Made by a program: the position numbers and the translations under genes. From an uncultured Lachnospiraceae bacterium (lineage in GTDB: Bacteria > Bacillota > Clostridia > Lachnospirales > Lachnospiraceae), in NCBI GenBank assembly GCA_934418125.1, contig CAKRWT010000021.1, forward strand, positions 1 through 37,402: 37,402 nt of DNA, written 5' to 3'. Below the pieces are notes generated by a model that had not been told where the DNA came from, searched no databases, and saw nothing but the letters and a program-made list of their open reading frames with translations. Positions 25,660 to 31,912 of the stretch are shown one piece after another (the stretch's first letter is position 1; each line of letters begins with the position of its first letter).

Positions 25660-27423
25660 ATGGCAGAGAATAGAAAAGCAAAAGCAGGACAGAAAGAAAC
25701 CGTTCTGAAAGTATTACATTATATTAAGAAATATTGGTTCTACCTGGTTATGTCTGTTGCTATGGCGGCAGTTACCGTGGCATTGACCCTGTATTTACCG
25801 ATTCTCAACGGACGGGTTATCGACCTGATTATCGGCAAAGGCAAGGTGGATTTTCCGGGAATCTTCGTGTTGTTAAAGAAGATGGCAGTGATTATCATGA
25901 TTACGGCTGTGGCACAGTGGATTATGAATGCCTGCAATAACAAGATGACTTACCGGATTGTACAGGATATCCGGAATGAAGCATTCCGTAAGATAGAACA
26001 GTTACCCTTAAAATACATTGACGGACATTCCTATGGGGAAGTGGTAAGCCGTGTCATTGCAGACGTAGACCAGTTTGCAGATGGTTTGCTGATGGGATTT
26101 ACCCAGTTCTTTACCGGTGTGATTACCATTCTGGGAACCCTTGGCTTCATGCTCAGTGTAAATGTGGGAATTACCGGCGTAGTCGTATTGGTAACGCCGC
26201 TGTCCTTCTTCGTGGCAGGCTTTATTGCCAAGAGAACCTTTACTATGTTTAAGTTACAGTCAGAGACAAGAGGAGAACAGACAGCCCTGATTGAAGAAAT
26301 GATTGGAAACCAGAAGGTAGTACAGGCATTTTCCCATGAGGATGAGGCACTGGAAGCCTTTGACGAAATCAATGACAGATTGCAGGACTGCTCTTTGAAG
26401 GCGATTTTCTTCTCCTCCATTACCAATCCGGCAACCCGTTTCGTAAACAACCTGGTGTATGCCGGTGTGGCAGTTACCGGTGCTGTACTGGCAATCAAGG
26501 GCGGCATCAGCGTAGGACAGTTATCCTGCTTCTTAACTTATGCGAACCAGTACACCAAACCTTTTAACGAAATATCCGGCGTGGTAACCGAATTACAGAA
26601 TGCCATCGCCTGTGCGGCAAGAATCTTTGCCCTGATAGAAGAGGAGCCACAGATACCGGAAAAGGAGAACGCTATCTCCTTACAGCAGGTAGAAGGAAAT
26701 GTAACCTTAGAGCACGTAGACTTCTCCTATGTACCGGAGAAGAAGCTGATTACTGATTTTAACCTGGTAGTAAAAGCAGGACAGCGTGTGGCAATCGTAG
26801 GACCGACCGGCTGCGGTAAAACAACCGTGATAAACCTGCTCATGCGTTTCTATGATGTCAATGCAGGAAAAATCTGTGTGGAAGGTGCGGATATCCGTGA
26901 TGTGACAAGAAAGAGCCTGCGTGCCAATTATGGTATGGTATTGCAGGAAACCTGGTTAAAGTCCGGTACCGTCAGGGACAATATCATTATGGGAAAACCA
27001 GATGCCACCGAAGAAGAAATCGTGGCAGCAGCCAAGGCATCCCACGCCCACAGCTTCATCAAACGACTGCCCAAGGGCTATGATACCATGATTACCGAAG
27101 ATGGAGGAAACCTGTCCCAGGGACAGAAACAGCTCTTATGTATTACAAGGGTTATGCTGTGCCTGCCACCTATGCTGATTCTGGATGAGGCAACCTCTTC
27201 CATTGATACCAGAACGGAAATTAAGATTCAGCAGGCATTTGCCACCATGATGAAAGGCAGAACCAGCTTTATCGTAGCCCACAGACTCTCCACCATCCGC
27301 GAGGCAGATGTGATTCTGGTTATGAAAGATGGAAATATTATCGAACAGGGAAATCATGAGACACTGCTAGCGAAGAATGGCTTCTATGCCAAACTCCACG
27401 CAAGTCAGTTCAGTTCCTCATAG
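25660..27423 (+). CDS. ABC exporter half-transporter, consensus-site subunit
   Basis: This 587-residue partner of the preceding ABC protein has six membrane helices (about 28-325), Walker A GPTGCGKTT near 381 and Walker B MLILDEATSSID with the catalytic Glu510. The switch His541 (IVAHRLSTI) is present. Its signature reads LSQGQKQ rather than LSGGQ, as expected if it closes over the partner's inactive site. The pair is therefore a typical asymmetric exporter with one active ATP site. AGGAGAGAGG lies upstream of the start. Its 3' end overlaps the 3' end of the convergent lipoprotein gene by 19 bp. Confidence 0.94.
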   Translation: MAENRKAKAGQKETVLKVLHYIKKYWFYLVMSVAMAAVTVALTLYLPILNGRVIDLIIGKGKVDFPGIFVLLKKMAVIIMITAVAQWIMNACNNKMTYRIVQDIRNEAFRKIEQLPLKYIDGHSYGEVVSRVIADVDQFADGLLMGFTQFFTGVITILGTLGFMLSVNVGITGVVVLVTPLSFFVAGFIAKRTFTMFKLQSETRGEQTALIEEMIGNQKVVQAFSHEDEALEAFDEINDRLQDCSLKAIFFSSITNPATRFVNNLVYAGVAVTGAVLAIKGGISVGQLSCFLTYANQYTKPFNEISGVVTELQNAIACAARIFALIEEEPQIPEKENAISLQQVEGNVTLEHVDFSYVPEKKLITDFNLVVKAGQRVAIVGPTGCGKTTVINLLMRFYDVNAGKICVEGADIRDVTRKSLRANYGMVLQETWLKSGTVRDNIIMGKPDATEEEIVAAAKASHAHSFIKRLPKGYDTMITEDGGNLSQGQKQLLCITRVMLCLPPMLILDEATSSIDTRTEIKIQQAFATMMKGRTSFIVAHRLSTIREADVILVMKDGNIIEQGNHETLLAKNGFYAKLHASQFSSS

Positions 27424-27908
27424 TAAGAAGCGTCCTCGTTGTAGTCCATATACTCCGAGCGCACGTCTGTGATAACACCATTTTCCCAGGTGAAAATAAG
27501 ATAGTAGTAGACTACCGTGTGATTTTGCAGGTAGTCTGCGGAACTGAGTAAAGAAAGCAAATCTTCTTTCGCAATATCATTATCCTTACAAATCTGTGTC
27601 ATGGTCATGGGAAGACCATCGATAAAGAACGTAGGGAGTAACGTTTCTATAGAATCTGAAAAAGGGATTTCCTCAACAGGCAGTGCCTGGTAGTCATTAC
27701 CGGCAACTGAGGTCAGAATTTCGTATTCGCTGTAAGCAGCCAGAAAAGCCTCAGAATCATCGCCTAAGGAAATCCCTTTGCTTGTCTGGTCCGTATCCGC
27801 ATCCAGCTCATAATCCGTTGCATTTAATAATAACTGCTCCTTTCCACAGCCAGTCAGAAGGCTGGTGCAAAGCAGTATCGTAAGTAATCGAGCAGCAGTT
27901 CTTTTCAT
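27405..27908 (-). CDS. Lipoprotein of unknown function (167 aa)
   Basis: The 167-residue protein has a typical lipoprotein signal: MKRTAARLLTILLCTSLLTGC with the lipobox cysteine at residue 21. The mature part is acidic, with no recognised motif. It includes EIPFSDSIETLLPTFFIDGL and a segment ending TWENGVITDVRSEYMDYN, which looks like a short beta/alpha domain. AAAGGGA precedes the start at suitable spacing. It runs against the ABC genes, sharing 19 bp at the 3' ends, and no terminator is visible between them. A nested inverted repeat lies upstream at 27951-27997. Surface-anchored; role unknown. Confidence 0.82.
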   Translation of the reverse strand: MKRTAARLLTILLCTSLLTGCGKEQLLLNATDYELDADTDQTSKGISLGDDSEAFLAAYSEYEILTSVAGNDYQALPVEEIPFSDSIETLLPTFFIDGLPMTMTQICKDNDIAKEDLLSLLSSADYLQNHTVVYYYLIFTWENGVITDVRSEYMDYNEDASYYEELN

Positions 27909-27950
27909 AGAATCAAATCCCTTTCTGTTTCTCCATTCAGAGTCGTATGC

Positions 27951-27997
27951 AAAATTGCTTTCCAGGAATGCTTGTATTCATACAAAACAGCAATTTT
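27951..27997 (-). promoter_or_regulatory. Nested inverted repeats upstream of the 167-aa lipoprotein gene
   Basis: AAAATTGCT (27951-27959) pairs with AGCAATTTT (27989-27997), and inside lies TTGTATTCATACAA (27972-27985), a 6+6 palindrome. Either could be an operator or an RNA hairpin in the leader of the minus-strand gene. No firm promoter hexamers were found. Confidence 0.4.
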
Positions 27998-28015
27998 AAG
28001 CAAGATTGTTGTTAG

Positions 28016-28046
28016 CAAAAAACCCGTGAGCGTTTACTCACGGGTT
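28016..28046 (-). terminator. Rho-independent terminator for tRNA-Trp
   Basis: On the minus strand a perfect 10-bp stem (AACCCGTGAG with CTCACGGGTT, 6-base loop) is followed by a run of T residues. It begins 4-5 bases after the tRNA 3' end. Confidence 0.93.
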
Positions 28047-28050
28047 AGGA

Positions 28051-28121
28051 CAGGGGCAGTAGGAATCGAACCCACATCGACGGTTTTGGAGACCGCTGTT
28101 CTACCTTTGAACTATGCCCCT
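28051..28121 (-). tRNA. trnW: tRNA-Trp (anticodon CCA)
   Basis: The minus strand folds as a complete cloverleaf. The acceptor stem is AGGGGCA/TGCCCCT, the D stem GTTC/GAAC, and the anticodon stem GCGGT/ACCGT with loop CTCCAAA (anticodon CCA). The T stem is GTGGG/CCTAC around TTCGATT, and the discriminator is G as expected for bacterial tRNA-Trp. The 3' CCA is not encoded. It is a lone tRNA with its own promoter and terminator. Confidence 0.96.
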
Positions 28122-28160
28122 ATATGTTGCGGTTAGATATCACTCACACCGACGAATTAT

Positions 28161-28189
28161 AGTATATCATAGGGAAACAGGTTGTGCAA
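28161..28189 (-). promoter_or_regulatory. Promoter for tRNA-Trp
   Basis: On the minus strand TTGCAC (28189-28184), a 17-bp spacer and TATACT (28166-28161) lie 39 bp before the tRNA 5' end. TATAAT overlaps the -10 one step further on. Confidence 0.6.
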
Positions 28190-28204
28190 GGGGAAATGAA
28201 AAAA

Positions 28205-28290
28205 GTTTGTGCAAAAAGTTTATGCGAAAAGTTTATGCAAAAAGTTTATGCAAAAAGTTTATGCGAAAAGTTACGCAAAAAGTTACGGAT
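28205..28290 (+). repeat. Tandem array of 13-bp units before the serine recombinase
   Basis: Units start at 28205, 28218, 28231, 28244, 28257, 28270 and 28282. The consensus is GTTTATGCAAAAA or GTTTATGCGAAAA; the first unit has GTTTGTGC, the sixth is one base short (GTTACGCAAAAA) and the last is partial. It lies between the divergent tRNA-Trp promoter and the recombinase start. It may be a set of protein-binding sites, a recombination accessory array, or a slippage product. Confidence 0.88.
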
Positions 28291-28341
28291 GGAAAAGGGA
28301 AAGTTTGAAAAATGCAAAAGACACAGGAGGGAGAGCGTAAC

Positions 28342-28956
28342 ATGCAGAAATATGGTTATATCAGAGTGTCTGCCAAAGACCAGAATCCGGAAAGACAGAT
28401 AGTGGCATTGCATGAGTGCCAGATTCCGGAAAAGAACATCTATTTAGACAAGCTGTCCGGCAAGGATTTCGCCAGACCGGCATACCGCAGACTGATGAAA
28501 AAACTGCGGCAGGGGGATAGCCTCATTATCAAAAGCATTGACCGGTTAGGCAGAGATTATAGCGAGATACTGGAACAGTGGCGTTATCTGACAAAGGAGA
28601 AAGGAGTCGCTATCCGGGTGCTGGATATGCCACTGTTAAATACCGATTATGACAGGGAAAACCTCACAGGAGTATTTATCGCAGATATGGTCTTGCAGAT
28701 ACTTGCCTATGTGGCAGAGACCGAAAGAAGCTTCATCCGGCAAAGGCAGGCAGAAGGGATTGCGGCGGCAAAGGCAAAAGGGGTGAAGTTCGGGTGCCCC
28801 AGAAGTAAGCTGCCGGAAGGCTTTATGCAGTATTACAGCCTGTGGGAAAAAGGGGAAATCTCCATCCGGGAGGCAGCCGAAGCATTGAACATGAGCCATA
28901 GCACGTTTCATCGAAGATGCAGGGAAAAAATGAACGAAAATTGTAACAAATGGTAG
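28342..28956 (+). CDS. Serine recombinase (resolvase/invertase family)
   Basis: The protein has 204 residues from the ATG at 28342 (GGAGGGAG upstream); the in-frame ATG at 28312 would place the ribosome site inside the gene. It shows the resolvase catalytic domain: YGYIRVSAKDQNPERQ with nucleophile Ser10, then IIKSIDRLGRDYSEI carrying the active-site arginines, and the long E-helix region ending ERSFIRQRQAEGIAAAKAKG. The C-terminal helix-turn-helix (ISIREAAEALNMSHSTFHRR, about 172-191) binds DNA. Its length fits small resolvases and invertases rather than large integrases. No flanking inverted-repeat pair that would define an invertible segment was found, though a 13-bp array precedes it and palindromes follow it. 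Confidence 0.94.
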   Translation: MQKYGYIRVSAKDQNPERQIVALHECQIPEKNIYLDKLSGKDFARPAYRRLMKKLRQGDSLIIKSIDRLGRDYSEILEQWRYLTKEKGVAIRVLDMPLLNTDYDRENLTGVFIADMVLQILAYVAETERSFIRQRQAEGIAAAKAKGVKFGCPRSKLPEGFMQYYSLWEKGEISIREAAEALNMSHSTFHRRCREKMNENCNKW

Positions 28957-28985
28957 ACAATCTGAAACATCCCTGCAGCAACGCC

Positions 28986-29040
28986 ATACAGGCTGAAAAT
29001 ATGCATTTTCAAACTATTTTTCATTATAAATGCCCTGTAT
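28986..29040 (+). repeat. Nested palindromes after the serine recombinase
   Basis: ATACAGG (28986-28992) pairs with CCTGTAT (29034-29040), and TGAAAATATGCATTTTCA (28994-29011) inside is a near-perfect 18-bp palindrome. This could be a weak terminator or a recombinase site. Confidence 0.55.
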
Positions 29041-29100
29041 CAAAAAGTCTGCTTTATGGGACAGAAGATTCCCGCAGGAAAGCCTGTACCTGTGATGAAT

Positions 29101-29163
29101 TGTGGGAGCAACGGTAATACAGAAAATCCAAAGGATTACAGGGAGAAAGAAAACGCTCCCACA
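29101..29163 (+). repeat. 9-bp inverted repeat before the first modular lipoprotein
   Basis: TGTGGGAGC (29101-29109) is perfectly inverted at GCTCCCACA (29155-29163), 45 bp apart, just before the lipoprotein ribosome site at about 29180. As RNA it would make a long-looped hairpin in the leader. Confidence 0.6.
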
Positions 29164-29195
29164 AGGAAAAAGAAAGAAGGAAAGAGGACTTTATT

Positions 29196-29945
29196 ATGAA
29201 AAGAAAAATGCTTGAAAAGAAGAGTACTTTTGGAGCAATGCTGGTAACGCTTATGCTCACGGCAGCCGCCCTGACAGGTTGTGCTTCCGGGCAGACGGCA
29301 GAAACCGCTGTTACAGCAGAAGAAGCTGACAACGCGGAAGAAGTAATAGCTGGAACAAAAGAGGCAACAGATGCCGAGGCGAAGGAAGAAGCTGGAAGTG
29401 GGACAGAAAAAGAGGATGGCGAAGCAGAGGGAGAAGCTGTCAGCGGGACTGCAAAAGCAGTAGATAGCGAAAGGGAGAAAGGAACAGCAGCTGGGACAGA
29501 AAAAGCGGCTGCGGAAGATGGAGCGGAAGCGGCAGACGGGACAGAAGAGACATCCGAAGGGGTAGTGTATGAAGGGATTGATATGGAATCCACATTACCG
29601 GGACTTGAGTGGATAGCGACGTTTGATGGAATTATTACAGAACCTAAGTTTGTGATTTTTAATGATAAAACCAATAAGAAAGTAATTGTGAAAAACGGAC
29701 AGGAAGTTGAGTTCTGTGATACGGATGTATTTGCAATATTTTTCCCATTAGAGAAAAGTATTGTAGGAGCACCATTAGATGATAATATGACATTTTGTCA
29801 GAATTCTACTGCAAAAAATATTCAGTACTATGACGATTTGTTCCCGACAATCAAAAATGGAGACAAGATAGTGATAAATCAGAAACTTGAGGTGGATGGT
29901 GAACCATTAGTATTAACTACCACATTAGTTATAAAGAAAAAATAG
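29196..29945 (+). CDS. Modular lipoprotein 1 (paralogue of 30386)
   Basis: The 249-residue protein has a basic start and hydrophobic core ending in a lipobox (AALTGC, Cys about 29). A long Glu/Ala/Thr/Gly-rich low-complexity linker follows (residues about 31-115). A C-terminal domain of about 130 residues starts EETSEGVVYEGIDMESTLPG and contains EWIATFDGIITEPKFVIFND and VKNGQEVEFCDTDVFAIFF. This domain is shared, at about 80% or more by eye over its first half, with lipoprotein 2 and looks like a beta-sandwich. The signal peptide differs from those of lipoproteins 2 and 3. AGAAGGAAAGAGG precedes the start. It is surface-anchored with unknown function. Confidence 0.82.
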   Translation: MKRKMLEKKSTFGAMLVTLMLTAAALTGCASGQTAETAVTAEEADNAEEVIAGTKEATDAEAKEEAGSGTEKEDGEAEGEAVSGTAKAVDSEREKGTAAGTEKAAAEDGAEAADGTEETSEGVVYEGIDMESTLPGLEWIATFDGIITEPKFVIFNDKTNKKVIVKNGQEVEFCDTDVFAIFFPLEKSIVGAPLDDNMTFCQNSTAKNIQYYDDLFPTIKNGDKIVINQKLEVDGEPLVLTTTLVIKKK

Positions 29946-30023
29946 GATTTACTGACGGGGGAAAAATCGGCGGTAGGAGTTTTCTTTGCCGCTGGGCGAT
30001 AGCGGCGAAGAGATGAGGGGTAA

Positions 30024-30155
30024 GATGGGAAATTCAAAGGTATTGTTGTTCTGGGAGATTGGTATTATGTAGACGAAGAAACTATAACTAAAAATGCAGT
30101 CTGGTATGACAACAAAGAATATGATTTGACAGCAACATTGGTTGTCACAGAGTGA
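30024..30155 (+). pseudogene. C-terminal remnant of a related lipoprotein
   Basis: A 43-codon open stretch with no start codon, entered directly after a stop, encodes DGKFKGIVVLGDWYYVDEET and ends DLTATLVVTE before TGA. Its end resembles the C-termini of lipoproteins 1 (LTTTLVIKKK) and 2 (LTFTLVMKKDM). It is best explained as the tail of a decayed paralogue; the match is short, so confidence is moderate. Confidence 0.5.
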
Positions 30156-30202
30156 TTACCGTTATATTTAGTGTTTGGAGGCTAGGGAGATTGGATAAAG
30201 TG

Positions 30203-30274
30203 ACCTTTAGACGTTTCTTTTATGAAGATAACTATTGTAAGGAATGTGGAATATTTTATCTGCGCAAGTCCTAA
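30203..30274 (+). repeat. Repeat element copy A (3' half only)
   Basis: About 66 bp (30205-30270) is nearly identical to 31385-31450, with two internal substitutions, both silent in the frame encoding FRRFFYEDNYCKECGIFYLR. The frame ends at TAA 30272-30274. The hairpin half seen in copies B and C is missing here. Confidence 0.75.
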
Positions 30275-30583
30275 ATTTAATAATCTGTGAATTCAATGCG
30301 TTATCTAATACGTTATCTTAGGAAACGGTAAGAATGTAAATTTCACAAAAGGCTGCCATAAAAAAGAACAGGAGAAGAGAAAGAGATGAAGAAAGTGTAT
30401 AGAAGAATTATTGCGATGTTAATAATCAGCACAATGTTAGGAGTAACGGCATGCGGCTCTACCGCAGAGCAGACGAGTGATGTTGCAGAGTCCGGCAGTG
30501 TAAGCGAGACAGCCGAAGAAGAACAGGTTGCTGTAGAAACAGAGGAGATGGCAGAAGCAGCGGAAGAAGCTACAGCTGGGAGA
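30273..30583 (+). repeat. Duplicated lipoprotein 5' module, copy 1
   Basis: From about 30273 to 30583 the DNA matches 31617-31912 closely. The repeat includes the leader, ribosome site, signal peptide and start of the linker. Copy 1 has a short extra segment with a second CGTTATCT. Confidence 0.8.
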
Positions 30584-31075
30584 GAAGAGGAGGTAGATGC
30601 GGAAGCGAAGGAAGAAGTTGCATCCGGGGCAGAAGAGGCGACTGAGGAAGATGCAGAGCAGGAAGAGACATCTGAAGGGGTAGTGTATGAAGGAATTGAT
30701 ATGGAATCCACATTACCCGGACTTGAATGGATAGAGACGTTTGATGGAATTATAGATGAGCCTAAATTAGTTGTTTTTAATGATGAAACGAATAAGAAGA
30801 TGATTGTGGAAAATGGGCAGGAAGTTGAGTTCTGTGATACGGATATATTGGCACTATTTGTACCAACAGCAACAGACAAAGAGGAATATGTATACCCATT
30901 AGAGGATGATTATACTTTTAGAAAGAATTCTGTAGAGAGTATGGATATCAAAATTTTTTATGACCCTACAAGCAGTCTTAATAATGGGGATAAAGTAGAT
31001 ATAACTCAAAGACTGGAGCTAGATGGAACAGATGTAATACTAACATTTACATTAGTTATGAAAAAAGATATGTAG
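30386..31075 (+). CDS. Modular lipoprotein 2 (C-domain like lipoprotein 1, N-module like lipoprotein 3)
   Basis: The 229-residue protein has the signal MKKVYRRIIAMLIISTMLGV then TACGS, a lipobox cysteine near residue 23, and a Glu/Ala-rich linker (about 27-95). The C-terminal domain begins EETSEGVVYEGIDMESTLPG and continues EWIETFDGIIDEPKLVVFND and ENGQEVEFCDTDILALF, closely matching lipoprotein 1. Its leader and first about 65 codons closely match those of lipoprotein 3. The gene therefore shares one module with each neighbour. AGGAGAAGAG lies upstream at good spacing. The function is unknown; the domain is predicted to be displayed on the outer face of the membrane. Confidence 0.82.
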   Translation: MKKVYRRIIAMLIISTMLGVTACGSTAEQTSDVAESGSVSETAEEEQVAVETEEMAEAAEEATAGREEEVDAEAKEEVASGAEEATEEDAEQEETSEGVVYEGIDMESTLPGLEWIETFDGIIDEPKLVVFNDETNKKMIVENGQEVEFCDTDILALFVPTATDKEEYVYPLEDDYTFRKNSVESMDIKIFYDPTSSLNNGDKVDITQRLELDGTDVILTFTLVMKKDM

Positions 31076-31162
31076 TTAGAGACATTAAAACAAATTATGT
31101 TATCAGTATGCCTGGTTTTATAACGGGGCTATATAAGAAAGATAGGAGGATGATGAAGAAGT

Positions 31163-31198
31163 AATATTACTATCACACTAGTTATAAAGAAGAAATAG
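31163..31198 (+). pseudogene. Short 3' remnant of a lipoprotein paralogue
   Basis: The stretch encodes NITITLVIKKK then TAG, matching the end of lipoprotein 1 (TTTLVIKKK) both in protein and in DNA. The following roughly 70 bp also match the DNA downstream of lipoprotein 1. The upstream frame is closed. It is the tail of a deleted copy. Confidence 0.6.
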
Positions 31199-31327
31199 GA
31201 TTTACTGACGGGGAAAATTGACAGTTGGGTTTTCCTTTGCCTTTTGGTGCTAAGCGGTTCAGAGATAAGAATAAGTATGCAACTATTTAGTGGGAATTTA
31301 CTATTTTATAAGTTCAATTGTAATAGT

Positions 31328-31452
31328 GTGAAAATTCATATATGAAAGATTTTTCACACACGGGATTTGTGCCTGCAAGTACTTCTTTTAGACGTTTCTT
31401 TTATGAAGATAACTACTGTAAGGAATGTGGAATATTTTATCTGCGGAAGTAA
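31328..31452 (+). repeat. Repeat element copy B (complete form)
   Basis: The 5' half carries the inverted repeat GTGTGAAAA ... TTTTCACAC followed by ACGGGATTTGTG, and matches the galactanase leader at 34731-34783. The 3' half matches copy A. An ATG at 31342 opens a 36-codon frame spanning both halves (MKDFSHTGFVPASTS then FRRFFYEDNYCKECGIFYLR), but it has no ribosome site. Confidence 0.75.
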
Positions 31453-31525
31453 CGGACTAAGTGGAAAGCGGTTGCATGGAACGGCAGGAGAGGTGCTTGT
31501 TGGTATTAGTTCCAAGGGAAGAAAC

Positions 31526-31609
31526 TAGTTCTCATAGAAGTAGCTTTCATAGAAGTAGCTTTCATGGAAGGGACTAGTTTTTATGGAAGAAGCTAGATTT
31601 CATGGAAAG
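31526..31609 (+). repeat. Imperfect 15-bp tandem repeats
   Basis: TAGTTCTCATAGAAG, TAGCTTTCATAGAAG and TAGCTTTCATGGAAG follow one another from 31526 to 31570. Two looser copies (19-20 bp) extend to 31609. The array lies within a segment present between element copy B and the lipoprotein 3 module but absent from the equivalent place after copy A. Confidence 0.8.
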
Positions 31610-31616
31610 AATTCCA

Positions 31617-31912
31617 GATTTAATTGTCTGTGAATTCAATATGTTATCTTAGGAATCGGTAAGAACGTAAGGTTCACAAAAGGTTGCCATAAAAAAGAAC
31701 AGGAGAAGAGAAAGAGATGAAGAAAGTGTATAAAAGTATTATTGCGATGTTAATAATCAGCACAATGTTAGGAGTAACGGCATGTGGCTCTACTGCAAAG
31801 CAGACGAGCGATGTCGCAGAGTCCGGCAGTGTAAGTGGGACAGCCGAAGAGGAGCAGGCTGCTGTAGGAACAGAGGAGATGGCAGAAGCAGAGGAAGAAA
31901 CTGCCACCGGGA
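31617..31912 (+). repeat. Duplicated lipoprotein 5' module, copy 2
   Basis: This is the second copy of the leader, ribosome site, signal peptide and linker start found at 30273-30583. The two remain nearly identical, so the duplication is recent compared with the domains downstream. Confidence 0.8.

Larger units (their letters stand above)
29946..30385. other. Intergenic region between modular lipoproteins 1 and 2
   Basis: This 440-bp gap contains a block starting GGATTTACTGACGGGG that recurs after lipoprotein 2 (31198-31270). It also holds a hairpin CTTTGCCGCT/AGCGGCGAAG (29984-30010) without a T-run, a gene remnant (30024-30155), repeat element copy A (30203-30274), and the beginning of the duplicated lipoprotein 5' module (from 30273). 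Confidence 0.75.
31076..31716. other. Intergenic region between modular lipoproteins 2 and 3
   Basis: This 641-bp gap holds no complete gene. It contains a lipoprotein tail remnant (31163-31198), the second copy of the GGATTTACTGACGGGG block (31198-31270), repeat element copy B (31328-31452), a set of 15-bp repeats (31526-31609), and the second copy of the lipoprotein 5' module (from 31617). Confidence 0.75.

Noticed and set aside
28016..28121. Genomic-island attachment site at tRNA-Trp
   Set aside because: I found no direct repeat of the tRNA 3' end elsewhere in the window and the nearby recombinase is a small resolvase type, not a tRNA-targeting integrase.
28205..28290. CRISPR array
   Set aside because: The units are directly adjacent 13-mers with no variable spacers, and no cas gene is in the window.
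28184..28402. A 72-codon + frame with Cys/Lys repeats (CAKSLCEKF type)
   Set aside because: The repeats come from translating the 13-bp tandem array; the frame runs into the recombinase gene out of frame and has no conserved-looking content.
29054..29674. A 206-codon minus-strand frame rich in Ser, Ala and Pro
   Set aside because: It is the mirror of the Glu/Ala-rich linker of lipoprotein 1, which has a proper signal peptide and ribosome site on the + strand.
31342..31452. A confident small CDS of 36 codons in repeat copy B
   Set aside because: There is no ribosome site and copies A and C hold only parts of the frame; kept as a repeat with a coding-like signal rather than a gene.
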